A stretch of 64,000 nucleotides of DNA from Pseudomonas abietaniphila (GTDB taxonomy: Bacteria > Pseudomonadota > Gammaproteobacteria > Pseudomonadales > Pseudomonadaceae): the NCBI RefSeq assembly GCF_900100795.1, contig NZ_FNCO01000011.1, positions 186,001 to 250,000 on the forward strand. Reading direction: 5' to 3'. The notes under the pieces were generated by a model. It saw nothing but the letters and a program-made list of their open reading frames with translations, was not told the origin of the DNA and ran no database searches. This document shows positions 16,966 to 26,842 of this stretch, one piece after another. The position numbers and the translations under genes were made by a program. Positions within the stretch are counted from its first letter, which is position 1. Each line of letters starts with the position of its first letter.

Positions 16966-19236
16966 TCAGGCCATTTCCGCCGTGGTTTCGTAGTCGAACG
17001 TGATCTCGCCGTCCTTGTAGTCGATGTGAACCACACCGCCATGCTCGGACAACTCGCCGAACAGAATCTCCTCGGCCAGTGGACGCTTGATCTTGTCCTG
17101 GATCAGACGCGCCATTGGGCGAGCGCCCATCGCAGCATCGTAACCGCCTTCCGCCAGATAGCTTCTGGCCGCATCGGTCACCTCAAGCAGCACACGCTTG
17201 TCTTCCAGTTGCGCCTGAAGTTCGGTAAGGAACTTGTCCACCACGCTTTTGATGACCTCATGGCTGAGGCGACCAAACTGAATGATGGTGTCCAGGCGGT
17301 TGCGGAATTCAGGCGTGAAACTCTTCTTGATGACTTCCATCGCATCAGACGAGTGGTCCTGATGGGTGAAGCCGATCGAAGCACGCGCTGCCGTTTCAGC
17401 ACCGGCGTTGGTGGTCATGATCACGATCACATTGCGGAAGTCCGCTTTGCGGCCGTTGTTGTCGGTCAAGGTGCCGTGGTCCATCACCTGCAGGAGCAGG
17501 TTGAAGACTTCCGGGTGCGCCTTCTCGATCTCATCGAGCAGCAGCACACAGTGCGGCTGCTTGGTGATGGCTTCGGTCAACAGACCGCCCTGATCGAAGC
17601 CGACATAGCCTGGCGGCGCACCGATCAGACGCGAAACGGTGTGACGCTCCATGTACTCGGACATGTCGAAACGCACCAGCTCGATACCCAGCGCTTTCGC
17701 CAACTGGCGAGCCGCCTCGGTTTTACCGACACCGGTAGGGCCTGCGAACAGGAACGAACCAACCGGCTTGTCTGGCGATTTCAGACCCGCACGGGACAGC
17801 TTGATCGCAGTCGACAGAGAATCGATCGCCGCGTCCTGACCAAAGACCGTGAGTTTGAGGTCACGCTCAAGGTTACGCAGCAGTTCCTTGTCGGAGCTGT
17901 TGACGTGTTTTGGCGGAATCCGCGCGATTTTCGCGACGATGTCTTCAACCTGAGCCACTTCGATGCGCTTCACGCGCATCTCTGCCGGCTGCAGACGCTG
18001 ATAGGCACCCGCCTCGTCAATCACGTCGATGGCCTTGTCCGGCATATGCCGGTCATTGATGTAGCGCGACGCCAGTTCAGCGGCGGCACGCAGGGCTTCA
18101 TCACTGTATTCGATGCTGTGGTGCGCCTCGAAGCGGCCTTTCAGGCCACGCAGAATACCGATGGTGTCTTCTACCGAAGGCTCGGACACGTCGACTTTCT
18201 GGAAACGGCGAGCCAGTGCACGGTCTTTTTCGAAGATGCCGCGGAATTCCTGGAACGTGGTCGAACCGATGCAACGGATATCACCCGAAGACAGCAACGG
18301 TTTGAGCAGGTTGGAGGCATCCATCACGCCACCCGACGCAGCACCGGCACCAATGATGGTGTGGATTTCGTCGATGAACAGGATCGCGTGCGGACGTTTT
18401 TTCAGCTCACCCAGCAACGCCTTGAAGCGTTTCTCGAAATCACCCCGGTATTTGGTCCCTGCCAGCAAGGCACCGAGGTCCAGGGAATAGACGACGCTGT
18501 TAGCCAGCAGGTCAGGCACCTGGTTGTCGACGATACGCTTGGCCAGACCTTCGGCGATGGCGGTCTTGCCCACACCGGCCTCACCGACGAGCAGCGGGTT
18601 GTTTTTACGACGGCGCGCGAGGATCTGAGCGACACGCTCGACTTCCAGCTCACGGCCTACAAGCGGATCGATGCGGCCTTGACGGGCCAGTTCATTCAGG
18701 TTGCTGGCATAGGCATCCAGAGGATTGCCCGAAGAAGAAGACTCGCCGCCCTCATCATCCTGCATATCTTGCTCACCTTCAGAGTGTTCGCCATGCCCTG
18801 GCACCTTGGAGATACCGTGGGCGATATAGTTGACGACATCAATACGGGCAACGCTCTGCTGTTTCAGCAGGAACACAGCCTGACTTTCCTGCTCACTGAA
18901 AATGGCCACCAGAACGTTTGCGCCGGTGACTTCACGCTTACCGGAACTCTGCACATGGAACACGGCACGCTGGAGCACGCGCTGGAAGCCCAGGGTTGGC
19001 TGGGTCTCGCGATCCTCATCATGCACGGGGATCAGCGGCGTGGTGGAGTCGATGAACTCCTGAAGGTCGTGTTTGAGTTTGTCGAGGTTTGCGCCGCAGG
19101 CACGCAGAACAGTGGCGGCAGCCTCATTGTCCAATAGGGCCAGCAGAAGGTGCTCGACCGTCATGAACTCATGACGCTTCGAACGGGCCTCCTTGAAAGC
19201 CAAATTGAGGGTGACTTCGAGCTCACGGTTTAACAT
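16966..19236 (-). CDS. clpA: ATP-dependent Clp protease ATP-binding subunit ClpA
   Basis: A 756-residue Hsp100 unfoldase that feeds substrates to ClpP. The N-domain (about 1-145) binds ClpS. AAA+ module 1 has Walker A GEAGVGKTAIAEG and module 2 has GPTGVGKTEAARQ; no long middle (ClpB-type) coiled coil is present, which separates ClpA from ClpB. The start MLNRELEVTLN has GAGGTGAA directly upstream. clpS is the upstream gene on the same strand, 29 bp away, the usual arrangement. Confidence 0.97.
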   Translation of the reverse strand: MLNRELEVTLNLAFKEARSKRHEFMTVEHLLLALLDNEAAATVLRACGANLDKLKHDLQEFIDSTTPLIPVHDEDRETQPTLGFQRVLQRAVFHVQSSGKREVTGANVLVAIFSEQESQAVFLLKQQSVARIDVVNYIAHGISKVPGHGEHSEGEQDMQDDEGGESSSSGNPLDAYASNLNELARQGRIDPLVGRELEVERVAQILARRRKNNPLLVGEAGVGKTAIAEGLAKRIVDNQVPDLLANSVVYSLDLGALLAGTKYRGDFEKRFKALLGELKKRPHAILFIDEIHTIIGAGAASGGVMDASNLLKPLLSSGDIRCIGSTTFQEFRGIFEKDRALARRFQKVDVSEPSVEDTIGILRGLKGRFEAHHSIEYSDEALRAAAELASRYINDRHMPDKAIDVIDEAGAYQRLQPAEMRVKRIEVAQVEDIVAKIARIPPKHVNSSDKELLRNLERDLKLTVFGQDAAIDSLSTAIKLSRAGLKSPDKPVGSFLFAGPTGVGKTEAARQLAKALGIELVRFDMSEYMERHTVSRLIGAPPGYVGFDQGGLLTEAITKQPHCVLLLDEIEKAHPEVFNLLLQVMDHGTLTDNNGRKADFRNVIVIMTTNAGAETAARASIGFTHQDHSSDAMEVIKKSFTPEFRNRLDTIIQFGRLSHEVIKSVVDKFLTELQAQLEDKRVLLEVTDAARSYLAEGGYDAAMGARPMARLIQDKIKRPLAEEILFGELSEHGGVVHIDYKDGEITFDYETTAEMA

Positions 19237-19265
19237 AGCTTCACCTCATACCCAAGTGTCCGGCG

Positions 19266-19628
19266 TTAACCGTCCTTCTCGATCTCACAGAGTAGCGGAT
19301 GCTGGCTTTCCCTGGCGTATTGGTTCACCTGCATGGCCTTGGTCTCGGCGATGTCGCGGGTGAACAATCCGCACACTGCCCGTCCCTCTGTATGGACGGC
19401 CAGCATGACTTTGGTCGCCAGCTCACGATTCAGGTTGAAAAACACCTCGAGCACTTCGACCACGAAATCCATCGGGGTGTAGTCATCGTTGAACAAAACC
19501 ACCTTGTACATCGGTGGCACCTGCAATGTCGGCTTGGCTTCCTGTACGGCTATGCCCGCCGCGTCGTCCTCATGGGATTGCGGATCATCCTGATTGAATG
19601 TTAGTCGAATCTTGCTGATTGCATGCAT
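19266..19628 (-). CDS. clpS: ClpS adaptor (N-recognin)
   Basis: A 120-residue adaptor that binds N-terminal Leu, Phe, Tyr or Trp and hands substrates to ClpA. The folded core begins VPPMYKVVLFNDDYTPMDFV, containing the Asn-Asp residues of the N-degron pocket; the flexible N-terminal extension (about 1-37) is needed for delivery. Together with aat and bpt 3-4 kb away it completes the Leu/N-degron pathway. The ATG at 19628 is chosen as the family start. Confidence 0.96.
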   Translation of the reverse strand: MHAISKIRLTFNQDDPQSHEDDAAGIAVQEAKPTLQVPPMYKVVLFNDDYTPMDFVVEVLEVFFNLNRELATKVMLAVHTEGRAVCGLFTRDIAETKAMQVNQYARESQHPLLCEIEKDG

Positions 19629-19850
19629 GGTAAAGAAGGTTCGTAGGGGACGAAATTGAAATAAGTAGTCACAGGCATACAGGTTTTCAACTGGACCGCT
19701 GCGTGACCTTGACTAACGGCTAAACGGTGTTACAAACAATAGAACCCACATTGGGTAAAAAGGGTCCGCGCAGTCAACCAAAATTTTTTAGGTCCGGCGG
19801 ATGAGAGGTGATGATACTCCCATCGGAGTCCTTTGCAGAGGGATGTGACT

Positions 19851-20117
19851 ATGCTAAGCGGTAAGGTCAAGTGGTTTAATAACGCCAAGGGGTATGGCTT
19901 CATCGTTGAAGACGGCAAGAACGAGGACCTGTTTGCTCACTACTCGGCGATTGAAATGGATGGCTACAAAACCCTCAAAGCCGGCCAGCCGGTTCAATTT
20001 GAGACCATCCAGGGGCCGAAAGGTCTGCACGCCGTAAAGATCAGTGGGCTAACGTCGACCGCCAGCGCCAATAAAGAAGCAGCTCACTCACACGAAAAGC
20101 AGCACGAACACAGCTGA
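19851..20117 (+). CDS. cspD: cold-shock domain protein CspD
   Basis: An 88-residue protein with one cold-shock domain carrying RNP1 (KGYGFIVED) and RNP2 (DLFAHYSAI). The C-terminal tail is His/Glu/Lys rich and beyond the domain. CspD binds single-stranded DNA and inhibits replication in stationary phase in E. coli. The ATG at 19851 (MLSGKVKWFNNAKG) has AGAGGG upstream; an in-frame upstream codon gives a non-conserved extension. It is divergent from clpS across 222 bp, a conserved arrangement. Confidence 0.93.
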   Translation: MLSGKVKWFNNAKGYGFIVEDGKNEDLFAHYSAIEMDGYKTLKAGQPVQFETIQGPKGLHAVKISGLTSTASANKEAAHSHEKQHEHS

Positions 20118-20155
20118 AATCACGCCTGAGCCGGACCGTTCAAGCGCGAGACAGG

Positions 20156-20197
20156 AAAAGCCGGTTAGCTCCACTTCTGGACTGACCGGCTTTTTTT
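20156..20197. terminator. bidirectional terminator between cspD and icd
   Basis: AAAAGCCGGT and ACCGGCTTTTTTT enclose a loop of about 17 nt. It lies between the convergent cspD and icd genes, and both flanks carry A/T runs. Confidence 0.75.
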
Positions 20198-20219
20198 CGT
20201 CTGAGGCAGGGTGCAGGCA

Positions 20220-21476
20220 TTACATATGAGAGATCAGCGCATCCCCGAAGGCCGACGAAGACAGTAATTTGGCTCCGTCCATCAACCGCTCGAAGTCGTA
20301 GGTTACGGTTTTCGCCGAAATCGCACCGTTGGTGCCCTTGATGATCAGGTCCGCCGCCTCGGTCCAGCCCATGTGCCGCAACATCATTTCGGCAGACAGG
20401 ATTAACGAACCCGGGTTCACCTGATCCTTGCCGGCATATTTGGGCGCGGTGCCGTGGGTGGCTTCGAACATCGCCACGGTATCGGACAGGTTGGCGCCCG
20501 GCGCGATGCCGATGCCGCCCACTTCTGCCGCCAGCGCATCCGAGAGGTAGTCCCCGTTGAGGTTGAGCGTGGCAATCACGTCATATTCGGCCGGACGCAG
20601 CAGGATCTGCTGGAGCATGGCGTCGGCAATCGCGTCCTTGACGATCACGTTCTTGCCGGTTTTCGGGTTCTTGAACTGCATCCACGGGCCGCCGTCCAGC
20701 AGCGTTGCGCCGAACTCGCTCCCCGCCACCTCGTAGGCCCACTCCTTGAAGGCACCTTCGGTGAATTTCATGATGTTGCCTTTGTGGACAATGGTCAGCG
20801 AATCGCGATCGTTATCCACGACATACTGAAGGGCTTTTCGGGCCAGACGCTGAGTGCCCTCCTTTGAGACGGGTTTGACGCCGATGCCACAGTCCTGATC
20901 GAAGCGGATCTTGGTCACGCCCATTTCTTCCTTGAGAAACTTGATGACCTTGATCGCCTCGGGCGACCCGGCCTTCCACTCGATTCCTGCATAAATATCT
21001 TCGGAGTTCTCGCGAAAGATCGTCATGTCCACGTCGCCCGGCTTTTTCACAGGGCTCGGCACGCCTTCGAACCAACGTACCGGACGCAGGCACACGTACA
21101 GGTCAAGCTGTTGGCGCAACGCCACGTTGAGCGAGCGGATCCCGCCGCCGACTGGCGTGGTCAGCGGCCCCTTGATCGACACCACGTAGTCTTTCACGGC
21201 ATCCAGGGTTTCCTGCGGCAGCCAGGTGTCCTGGTCATAGACTTGCGTGGCCTTCTCTCCGGCGTAGACCTCCATCCAGGCAATCTTGCGCTCGCCGTTG
21301 TAAGCCTTGTTCACCGCCGCATCGACCACCTTGATCATGACCGGGCTGATATCGACGCCGATGCCGTCGCCCTCGATGTACGGGATGATCGGATGGTTTG
21401 GCACGTTGAGCGAGTGATCGGCATTGACCGTGATTTTTTCGCCCACCGCTGGCACCTTGATCTTCTGGTATCCCAT
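20220..21476 (-). CDS. icd: NADP-dependent isocitrate dehydrogenase (dimeric, Icd)
   Basis: A 418-residue enzyme that oxidises isocitrate to 2-oxoglutarate in the TCA cycle. The motif RENSEDIYAGIEW contains the serine that AceK phosphorylates in E. coli to divert carbon to the glyoxylate shunt. The isocitrate loop and the C-terminal NADP-binding HGTAPKYAGKD are present. The start MGYQKIKVPAVGEKI is canonical. It is divergent from idh, which encodes an unrelated enzyme for the same reaction. Confidence 0.97.
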   Translation of the reverse strand: MGYQKIKVPAVGEKITVNADHSLNVPNHPIIPYIEGDGIGVDISPVMIKVVDAAVNKAYNGERKIAWMEVYAGEKATQVYDQDTWLPQETLDAVKDYVVSIKGPLTTPVGGGIRSLNVALRQQLDLYVCLRPVRWFEGVPSPVKKPGDVDMTIFRENSEDIYAGIEWKAGSPEAIKVIKFLKEEMGVTKIRFDQDCGIGVKPVSKEGTQRLARKALQYVVDNDRDSLTIVHKGNIMKFTEGAFKEWAYEVAGSEFGATLLDGGPWMQFKNPKTGKNVIVKDAIADAMLQQILLRPAEYDVIATLNLNGDYLSDALAAEVGGIGIAPGANLSDTVAMFEATHGTAPKYAGKDQVNPGSLILSAEMMLRHMGWTEAADLIIKGTNGAISAKTVTYDFERLMDGAKLLSSSAFGDALISHM

Positions 21477-22016
21477 GCTGACTCCGCCTGTTCTTGTTAT
21501 CGCGTGATAGAGCGTTCGGGTTCTGGAGCGTTGCGCCAGGAAGCGCGCGCTCCACGAGCGTAGACCACTTGAACAGGCTTCGAAGCGAATGCTCCTTTAG
21601 TCGAAAACTGACCCGTTATTCATCTGCCCTACAGAACCCGCGGCAACCTGCGACAGGTTGCCGCAGCCCGCATGAGACGGGGGTTTGCCGGTTTTTCACC
21701 GTTTTTGACGTGGCGACCAACGGCGCTGAATCGTTCCACGGGAGCGCAAAGCGTTCACACTACTATCGTAGTAATGGCCGGGACCGGTGATATACTCGCG
21801 CCGGTGACCATAGGGTCATTGGGGGCCGAGCCATCTTAAAGCCCTCGACAGGCTGGACCGTTACCACAGCCCAGCTGCTTGATGCTCGACTGATCTACCC
21901 CACATCACGCGACGAAATTCTCGACTTTCGGCTCATCGATACTTTGGGCGAAAGTGCCTACCCTGCGCATCTCGAAATTTTGTGTACGCTCAGCAAAGAA
22001 GAGAGTTATCCCGAAA
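21477..22016. promoter_or_regulatory. icd-idh divergent intergenic region with inverted repeats
   Basis: 540 bp shared by two divergent isocitrate dehydrogenase genes, with no convincing gene. A perfect 11-bp stem with a 3-nt loop (GCGGCAACCTG / CAGGTTGCCGC, 21640-21664) has no T run, so it is not a standard terminator. ACTAC-TATC-GTAGT (21759-21772) is a short inverted repeat, possibly an operator, about 245 bp before idh. The idh leader after it is long. Confidence 0.5.
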
Positions 22017-24242
22017 ATGTCCAACCGCTCGAAGATCATCTATACCTTCACCGACGAAGCGCCTGCCCTCGCCACCTACTCACTCCTTCCTATCATCGAA
22101 GCGTTCACCGCCTCCGCTGATATCGCCGTCGAAACCCGCGACATCTCTCTTGCAGCCCGCATCCTGGCCAGCTTCCCTGAGCAGCTGGGCGACAAGAAGG
22201 TTTCCGACGATCTGGCAGAGCTGGGCGAACTGGCGACCACGCCGGAAGCCAACATCATCAAGCTGCCGAACATCAGCGCCTCGGTTCCGCAACTGAAGGC
22301 CGCGATCAAGGAGCTGCAAGCCAAGGGCTACAACGTCCCGAACTATCCGGACGAAGTCGTGACCGACGCCGACAAGGCCGCCCGTGCTGGCTACGACAAG
22401 GTCAAAGGCAGCGCCGTGAACCCGGTTCTGCGTGAAGGTAACTCTGATCGCCGCGCACCGCTCTCGGTGAAGAACTACGCGCGCAAGCACCCGCACAAAA
22501 TGGGCGCCTGGGCTGCAGACTCCAAGTCCCACGTTGCCCACATGGACAACGGCGACTTCTACGGCAGCGAAAAATCCTCGCTGATCGAAACCGCTGGCGC
22601 CGTGAAGATCGAACTGATCGGCAAAGACGGCAGCACCACCGTGCTGAAAGACAAGACGTCGGTGCTGGCCGGTGAAATCATCGACTGCGCCGTCATGAGC
22701 AAAAAAGCCCTGCGCGCATTCGTGGCCAAGGAAATCGAAGACGCCAAGAAGCTGGGCGTTCTGTTCTCGGTTCACCTGAAAGCCACCATGATGAAGGTTT
22801 CCGACCCGATCATGTTCGGCGAGTTCGTCGCCGAGTACTACCAGGACGCGCTGAACAAGCACGCTGAAGTCCTGAAGGAAATCGGCTTCAACCTGCACAA
22901 CGGTATCGGCGACCTGTACGCCCGTATCAAGGACCTGCCAGCCGACCAGCAAGCGCAGATCGAAGCGGACGTCAAAGCCGTTTACGCGACCCGTCCTGCG
23001 CTGGCGATGGTCAACTCCGACAAAGGCATCACCAACCTGCACGTGCCGAGCGACGTCATCGTCGACGCCTCGATGCCTGCGATGATTCGTGATTCCGGCA
23101 AGATGTGGAACAACGACGGCGTCCTGCAGGACACCAAGGCCGTGATCCCGGATCGCTGCTACGCCACCATCTACCAGGCTGTCATCGAAGACTGCAAGAA
23201 ACACGGCGCCTTCGATCCGACCACCATGGGCAGCGTGCCAAACGTCGGCCTGATGGCTCAGAAAGCCGAAGAGTACGGCTCGCACAACAAGACTTTCCAG
23301 ATTGAAACTGACGGCGTGGTCCGCGTGACCGACGACAAAGGTCAGGTTCTGATGGAACAGAACGTTGAAGCCGGCGACATCTGGCGCATGTGCCAGACCA
23401 AAGACGCGCCGATTCAAGACTGGGTCAAGCTGGCCGTGAACCGTTCGCGCCTGAGCAACACCCCGGCCATCTTCTGGCTGGACCCGCAACGTGCTCACGA
23501 CGCGGTGATGATCAAGAAGGTCGAGAAGTACCTGAAGGATCACGACACCACTGGCCTGGACATCAGCATCAAGTCGCCGGTCGACGCGATGAAGGTTTCC
23601 CTGGAGCGTATCCGCGCTGGCAAGGACACCATCTCGGTGACTGGCAACGTGCTGCGTGACTACCTGACCGACCTGTTCCCGATCATGGAACTGGGCACCA
23701 GTGCCAAGATGCTGTCGATCGTTCCGCTGATGAACGGCGGCGGTCTGTTCGAAACCGGCGCTGGCGGTTCGGCACCGAAGCACGTTCAACAGCTGAACGA
23801 AGAGAACTTCCTGCGCTGGGACTCGCTGGGCGAATTCCTGGCACTGGCGGCTTCGCTGGAGCACTTGGGTAACGTCTACAACAACCCGAAAGCGCTGGTA
23901 CTTGCCACTGCCTTGGACAAGGCCACCGGCCAGTTCCTGGACAACAACAAGTCGCCGTCGCGCAAGGTTGGCGGTATCGACAACCGCGGCAGCCACTTCT
24001 ACCTGGCCACCTACTGGGCTCAGGCTCTGGCGGCCCAGACCGAAGATACTGCCCTGCAAGCCAAGTTCACCGAGCTGGCCAAAACCCTGACCGATAACGA
24101 AACCACCATCGTTAACGAGCTGAACGCTGTTCAGGGCAAACCTCTGGACATCGGCGGTTACTACTTCGCCACCCCAGAACTGGCCAGCAAAGCCATGCGC
24201 CCGAGCAAAACCCTGAACGACGCGATCAACGCGTTGAAGTAA
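22017..24242 (+). CDS. idh: monomeric NADP-dependent isocitrate dehydrogenase (Idh)
   Basis: A 741-residue monomeric IDH, unrelated in sequence to Icd but catalysing the same NADP-linked oxidative decarboxylation of isocitrate. The opening MSNRSKIIYTFTDEAPALAT and the internal SVKNYARKHPHKMG are family hallmarks. The ATG at 22017 is preferred over the upstream in-frame start because the extra 21 residues are not family-like. A terminator follows. This form is not known to be an AceK target, so having both enzymes may allow separate control of flux. Confidence 0.96.
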   Translation: MSNRSKIIYTFTDEAPALATYSLLPIIEAFTASADIAVETRDISLAARILASFPEQLGDKKVSDDLAELGELATTPEANIIKLPNISASVPQLKAAIKELQAKGYNVPNYPDEVVTDADKAARAGYDKVKGSAVNPVLREGNSDRRAPLSVKNYARKHPHKMGAWAADSKSHVAHMDNGDFYGSEKSSLIETAGAVKIELIGKDGSTTVLKDKTSVLAGEIIDCAVMSKKALRAFVAKEIEDAKKLGVLFSVHLKATMMKVSDPIMFGEFVAEYYQDALNKHAEVLKEIGFNLHNGIGDLYARIKDLPADQQAQIEADVKAVYATRPALAMVNSDKGITNLHVPSDVIVDASMPAMIRDSGKMWNNDGVLQDTKAVIPDRCYATIYQAVIEDCKKHGAFDPTTMGSVPNVGLMAQKAEEYGSHNKTFQIETDGVVRVTDDKGQVLMEQNVEAGDIWRMCQTKDAPIQDWVKLAVNRSRLSNTPAIFWLDPQRAHDAVMIKKVEKYLKDHDTTGLDISIKSPVDAMKVSLERIRAGKDTISVTGNVLRDYLTDLFPIMELGTSAKMLSIVPLMNGGGLFETGAGGSAPKHVQQLNEENFLRWDSLGEFLALAASLEHLGNVYNNPKALVLATALDKATGQFLDNNKSPSRKVGGIDNRGSHFYLATYWAQALAAQTEDTALQAKFTELAKTLTDNETTIVNELNAVQGKPLDIGGYYFATPELASKAMRPSKTLNDAINALK

Positions 24243-24282
24243 GGTTTGCCGGATAGGCGGCTCACCCCGCCGAACGCAAAAT

Positions 24283-24311
24283 GAAAGCCCCGGCCATGTG
24301 TCGGGGCTTTC
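24283..24311 (+). terminator. rho-independent terminator of idh
   Basis: GAAAGCCCCG and CGGGGCTTTC form a 10-bp perfect stem around a 9-nt loop, followed by TTGTTT. Confidence 0.8.
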
Positions 24312-24342
24312 TTGTTTATTGGGGTACACACGATCCCCTGCA

Positions 24343-24425
24343 GGAGCAATCGGAGGTTACGACGGTCGCGATGCGGTGTGTCAGGAAAACCGCTATCGCG
24401 CCCCCCCCTAACCTCGGATTGCTCC
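24343..24425. repeat. REP-like inverted repeat upstream of the Nudix gene
   Basis: Arms 24343-24358 (GGAGCAATCGGAGGTT) and 24410-24425 (AACCTCGGATTGCTCC) pair with one mismatch and enclose about 50 bp that includes a run of eight C (24401-24408). The inner stretch CGGAGGTTACGACGG (24351-24365) recurs at 48600, which points to a dispersed family. Confidence 0.6.
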
Positions 24426-24448
24426 GACATTTACCGAGGAGATTTCGA

Positions 24449-24889
24449 ATGACCTGGCAACCCCACATCACCGTCGCCACCATCGTCGAAGACAACGGCC
24501 GCTTTCTGTTCGTCGAAGAAGTCAAAAATGACAAACGGGTACTCAATCAGCCCGCGGGCCATCTGGAAGCCAACGAAACCCTGCGCGACGCCGCGATTCG
24601 CGAAACCCTGGAAGAAACCGGCTGGGACGTCGAATTGACCGGCGTGGTCGGCATTTATCTGTACACCGCGCCCAGCAACGGTGTGACCTATCAGCGGGTG
24701 TGCTTCACCGCCAAAGCCGTGAAACACCATCCCGACCGCGTACTGGACACCGGCATCGTCGGCGCGCCGTGGTTCACTCACGACGAACTGGCCGCTCAAC
24801 CCGAGCGCTGGCGCAGCGAGCTGGTCCTGCAATGCCTCGACGATTACCTGGCAGGCCCGGTCCACAGCCTGGATGTCGTGCGCAACTGA
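24449..24889 (+). CDS. Nudix hydrolase, NudJ-like
   Basis: A 146-residue protein. The Nudix box (Gx5Ex7REUxEExGU) lies at about 37-59: GHLEANE...AAIRETLEETGW, with all catalytic glutamates present. The position before mnmA matches NudJ (YmfB) of E. coli, which hydrolyses thiamine pyrophosphates and nucleoside di/triphosphates; the substrate here is inferred. The ATG at 24449 has GAGGAG upstream; longer in-frame readings run through the REP-like repeat and are rejected. Confidence 0.88.
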   Translation: MTWQPHITVATIVEDNGRFLFVEEVKNDKRVLNQPAGHLEANETLRDAAIRETLEETGWDVELTGVVGIYLYTAPSNGVTYQRVCFTAKAVKHHPDRVLDTGIVGAPWFTHDELAAQPERWRSELVLQCLDDYLAGPVHSLDVVRN

Positions 24890-24959
24890 ATAGCTTTTAG
24901 CCTTGACGCCGAGTCCCTGATAGAATCGCGTCCTTTTCCAAGCTACCCATCGAACCCCT

Positions 24960-26093
24960 ATGTCTGATTCAGCCTTTTCCGATACAGAAAAGAAGCGCGT
25001 CATTGTCGGCATGTCCGGCGGCGTGGATTCTTCGGTCTCCGCCCTTCTGCTCATGGAGCAGGGGTATCAGGTGGAAGGCCTGTTCATGAAGAACTGGGAA
25101 GAAGACGACGGAACGGAATACTGCACCGCCATGGACGACCTCGCGGACGCCCAGGCCGTGTGCGACCGCATCGGTATCAAGCTGCACACGGTGAACTTCG
25201 CCGCCGAGTACTGGGATAACGTCTTCGAACACTTCCTCGAAGAGTACAAGGCCGGCCGCACGCCGAACCCGGACATCCTGTGCAACCGCGAAATCAAGTT
25301 CAAAGCCTTCCTTGATTACGCTTTCATGCTCGGCGCTGACCTTATTGCCACCGGTCACTATGTGCGTCGCCGCGACATCGACGGCCGCACCGAATTGCTC
25401 AAAGGCCTGGACCCAAACAAGGACCAGAGTTACTTCCTGCACGCGGTGGCGGGCGAGCAGATCGCCAAGACCCTGTTCCCGGTCGGCGAACTGGAGAAGC
25501 CTGAAGTCCGTGCGATTGCCGAGAAGTACCAACTGGCGACCGCGAAGAAAAAGGACTCCACCGGCATTTGCTTCATTGGCGAACGTCGCTTCACCGATTT
25601 CCTCAAGCAGTACCTGCCTGCGCAACCGGGCGAGATCAAGACCACTGAAGGCGAGGTCATCGGCCGCCATGCGGGCCTGATGTATCACACCATCGGCCAG
25701 CGCCAGGGCCTGGGCATCGGCGGGCTGAAAGACGCCGGCGACGAGCCATGGTACGTGCTGGAAAAAGACCTGGTGAACAACGTGCTGATCGTCGGTCAGG
25801 GCAACGAACACCCGTGGCTGTTCTCCCGCGCCCTGCTCGCCTCGAAAATCTACTGGGTCAACCCGATTGACCTTAGCACCCCGCGCACGCTGACCGCCAA
25901 GGTCCGCTACCGCCAGGGCGATCAGCGCTGCACCCTGGAACGTACCGACACCGGCTACCGCGCCACCTTCGACGAACCGCAACGGGCCGTGACCCCAGGC
26001 CAGTCCGTGGTGTTCTACGACGGTGAAATCTGCCTCGGCGGTGGCGTCATCGAAATCGCCGAACCCTGGCACAGCAAGGACCCTCGTCGATGA
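24960..26093 (+). CDS. mnmA: tRNA-specific 2-thiouridylase MnmA
   Basis: A 377-residue enzyme that adenylates and thiolates U34 of tRNA Lys, Glu and Gln, taking sulfur from TusE. The PP-loop GMSGGVDSS is at about 17-25. The catalytic cysteines are in DILCNREIKF (nucleophile) and STGICFIGERRF (persulfide). The first 12 residues are a non-conserved extension. hflD overlaps the 3' end by four bases (ATGA). TusBCD/E are encoded at 3.4-4.8 kb of this window. Confidence 0.96.
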   Translation: MSDSAFSDTEKKRVIVGMSGGVDSSVSALLLMEQGYQVEGLFMKNWEEDDGTEYCTAMDDLADAQAVCDRIGIKLHTVNFAAEYWDNVFEHFLEEYKAGRTPNPDILCNREIKFKAFLDYAFMLGADLIATGHYVRRRDIDGRTELLKGLDPNKDQSYFLHAVAGEQIAKTLFPVGELEKPEVRAIAEKYQLATAKKKDSTGICFIGERRFTDFLKQYLPAQPGEIKTTEGEVIGRHAGLMYHTIGQRQGLGIGGLKDAGDEPWYVLEKDLVNNVLIVGQGNEHPWLFSRALLASKIYWVNPIDLSTPRTLTAKVRYRQGDQRCTLERTDTGYRATFDEPQRAVTPGQSVVFYDGEICLGGGVIEIAEPWHSKDPRR

Positions 26094-26710
26094 GTCCGAT
26101 TCAAGAGCAACTCACTGCCCTCGGCGGCGTGTTTCAGGCGGCCGTACTGGTGGACCGGATCGCCAAGACCGGGCAGGCCAGTGAGGCGGCTGTCGGCTGC
26201 CTGCTGGGCGGATTGCTGGTCATGGACCCGAAGGACACGCTCGATGTGTTCGGCGGCGACGACCTGAACCTGCGCGAGGGTTACCGCGCCCTTGCCAGTG
26301 CTCTTGAGCGCGACCCCGGGACGCTTCAGCGCGAACCACTGCGCTATGCGCTGGCCATGCTCGGCCTCGAGCGTCAGCTGTCCAAGCGCGACGACATGCT
26401 CGACACCATCGGCAAGCGCCTGCCGCAGATCAAGTCGCAGGTCGAACACTTCGGCATCGTTCACGAGAACGTGATCGCCGCCAGCGGCGCGCTGTACCAG
26501 GACACCCTGAGCACACTGCGTCAGCGTATTCAGGTCCACGGCGACATGCGCAACCTGCAGCAACCCAACAACGCCTCGAAAATTCGCGCCCTGCTCCTGG
26601 CCGGTATTCGCTGCGCGCGACTTTGGCGACAAGTGGGCGGTCACCGCTGGCAACTGGTCATCAGCCGTCGCAAGTTATTGAAAGAACTGTACCCGCTGCT
26701 GCACGGCTGA
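26090..26710 (+). CDS. hflD: HflD (lysogenization regulator homologue)
   Basis: A 206-residue all-helical, membrane-associated protein. E. coli HflD binds phage lambda CII and speeds its loss from DNA; its housekeeping role is unclear. The mnmA-hflD-purB order is conserved from E. coli to Pseudomonas. The start overlaps the mnmA stop by four bases, implying translational coupling. No transmembrane helix is apparent. Confidence 0.9.
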   Translation: MSPIQEQLTALGGVFQAAVLVDRIAKTGQASEAAVGCLLGGLLVMDPKDTLDVFGGDDLNLREGYRALASALERDPGTLQREPLRYALAMLGLERQLSKRDDMLDTIGKRLPQIKSQVEHFGIVHENVIAASGALYQDTLSTLRQRIQVHGDMRNLQQPNNASKIRALLLAGIRCARLWRQVGGHRWQLVISRRKLLKELYPLLHG

Positions 26711-26842
26711 TGGCCGAGCGCATCGAAACAGCGCATTTACCCGACACAGCGCGTCTCCTGTCGGTCAACCGGCCTCGGCTGATCCGAATTTTCATGTATG
26801 ATACGCGCCCCTTTTCGTTGCCCGACTGTCCGAGAACACCCC

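Noticed and set aside
22080..24329. 749-residue open frame antisense to idh
   Set aside because: No family resemblance; idh is fully conserved on the plus strand, so this is a shadow of its codon pattern.
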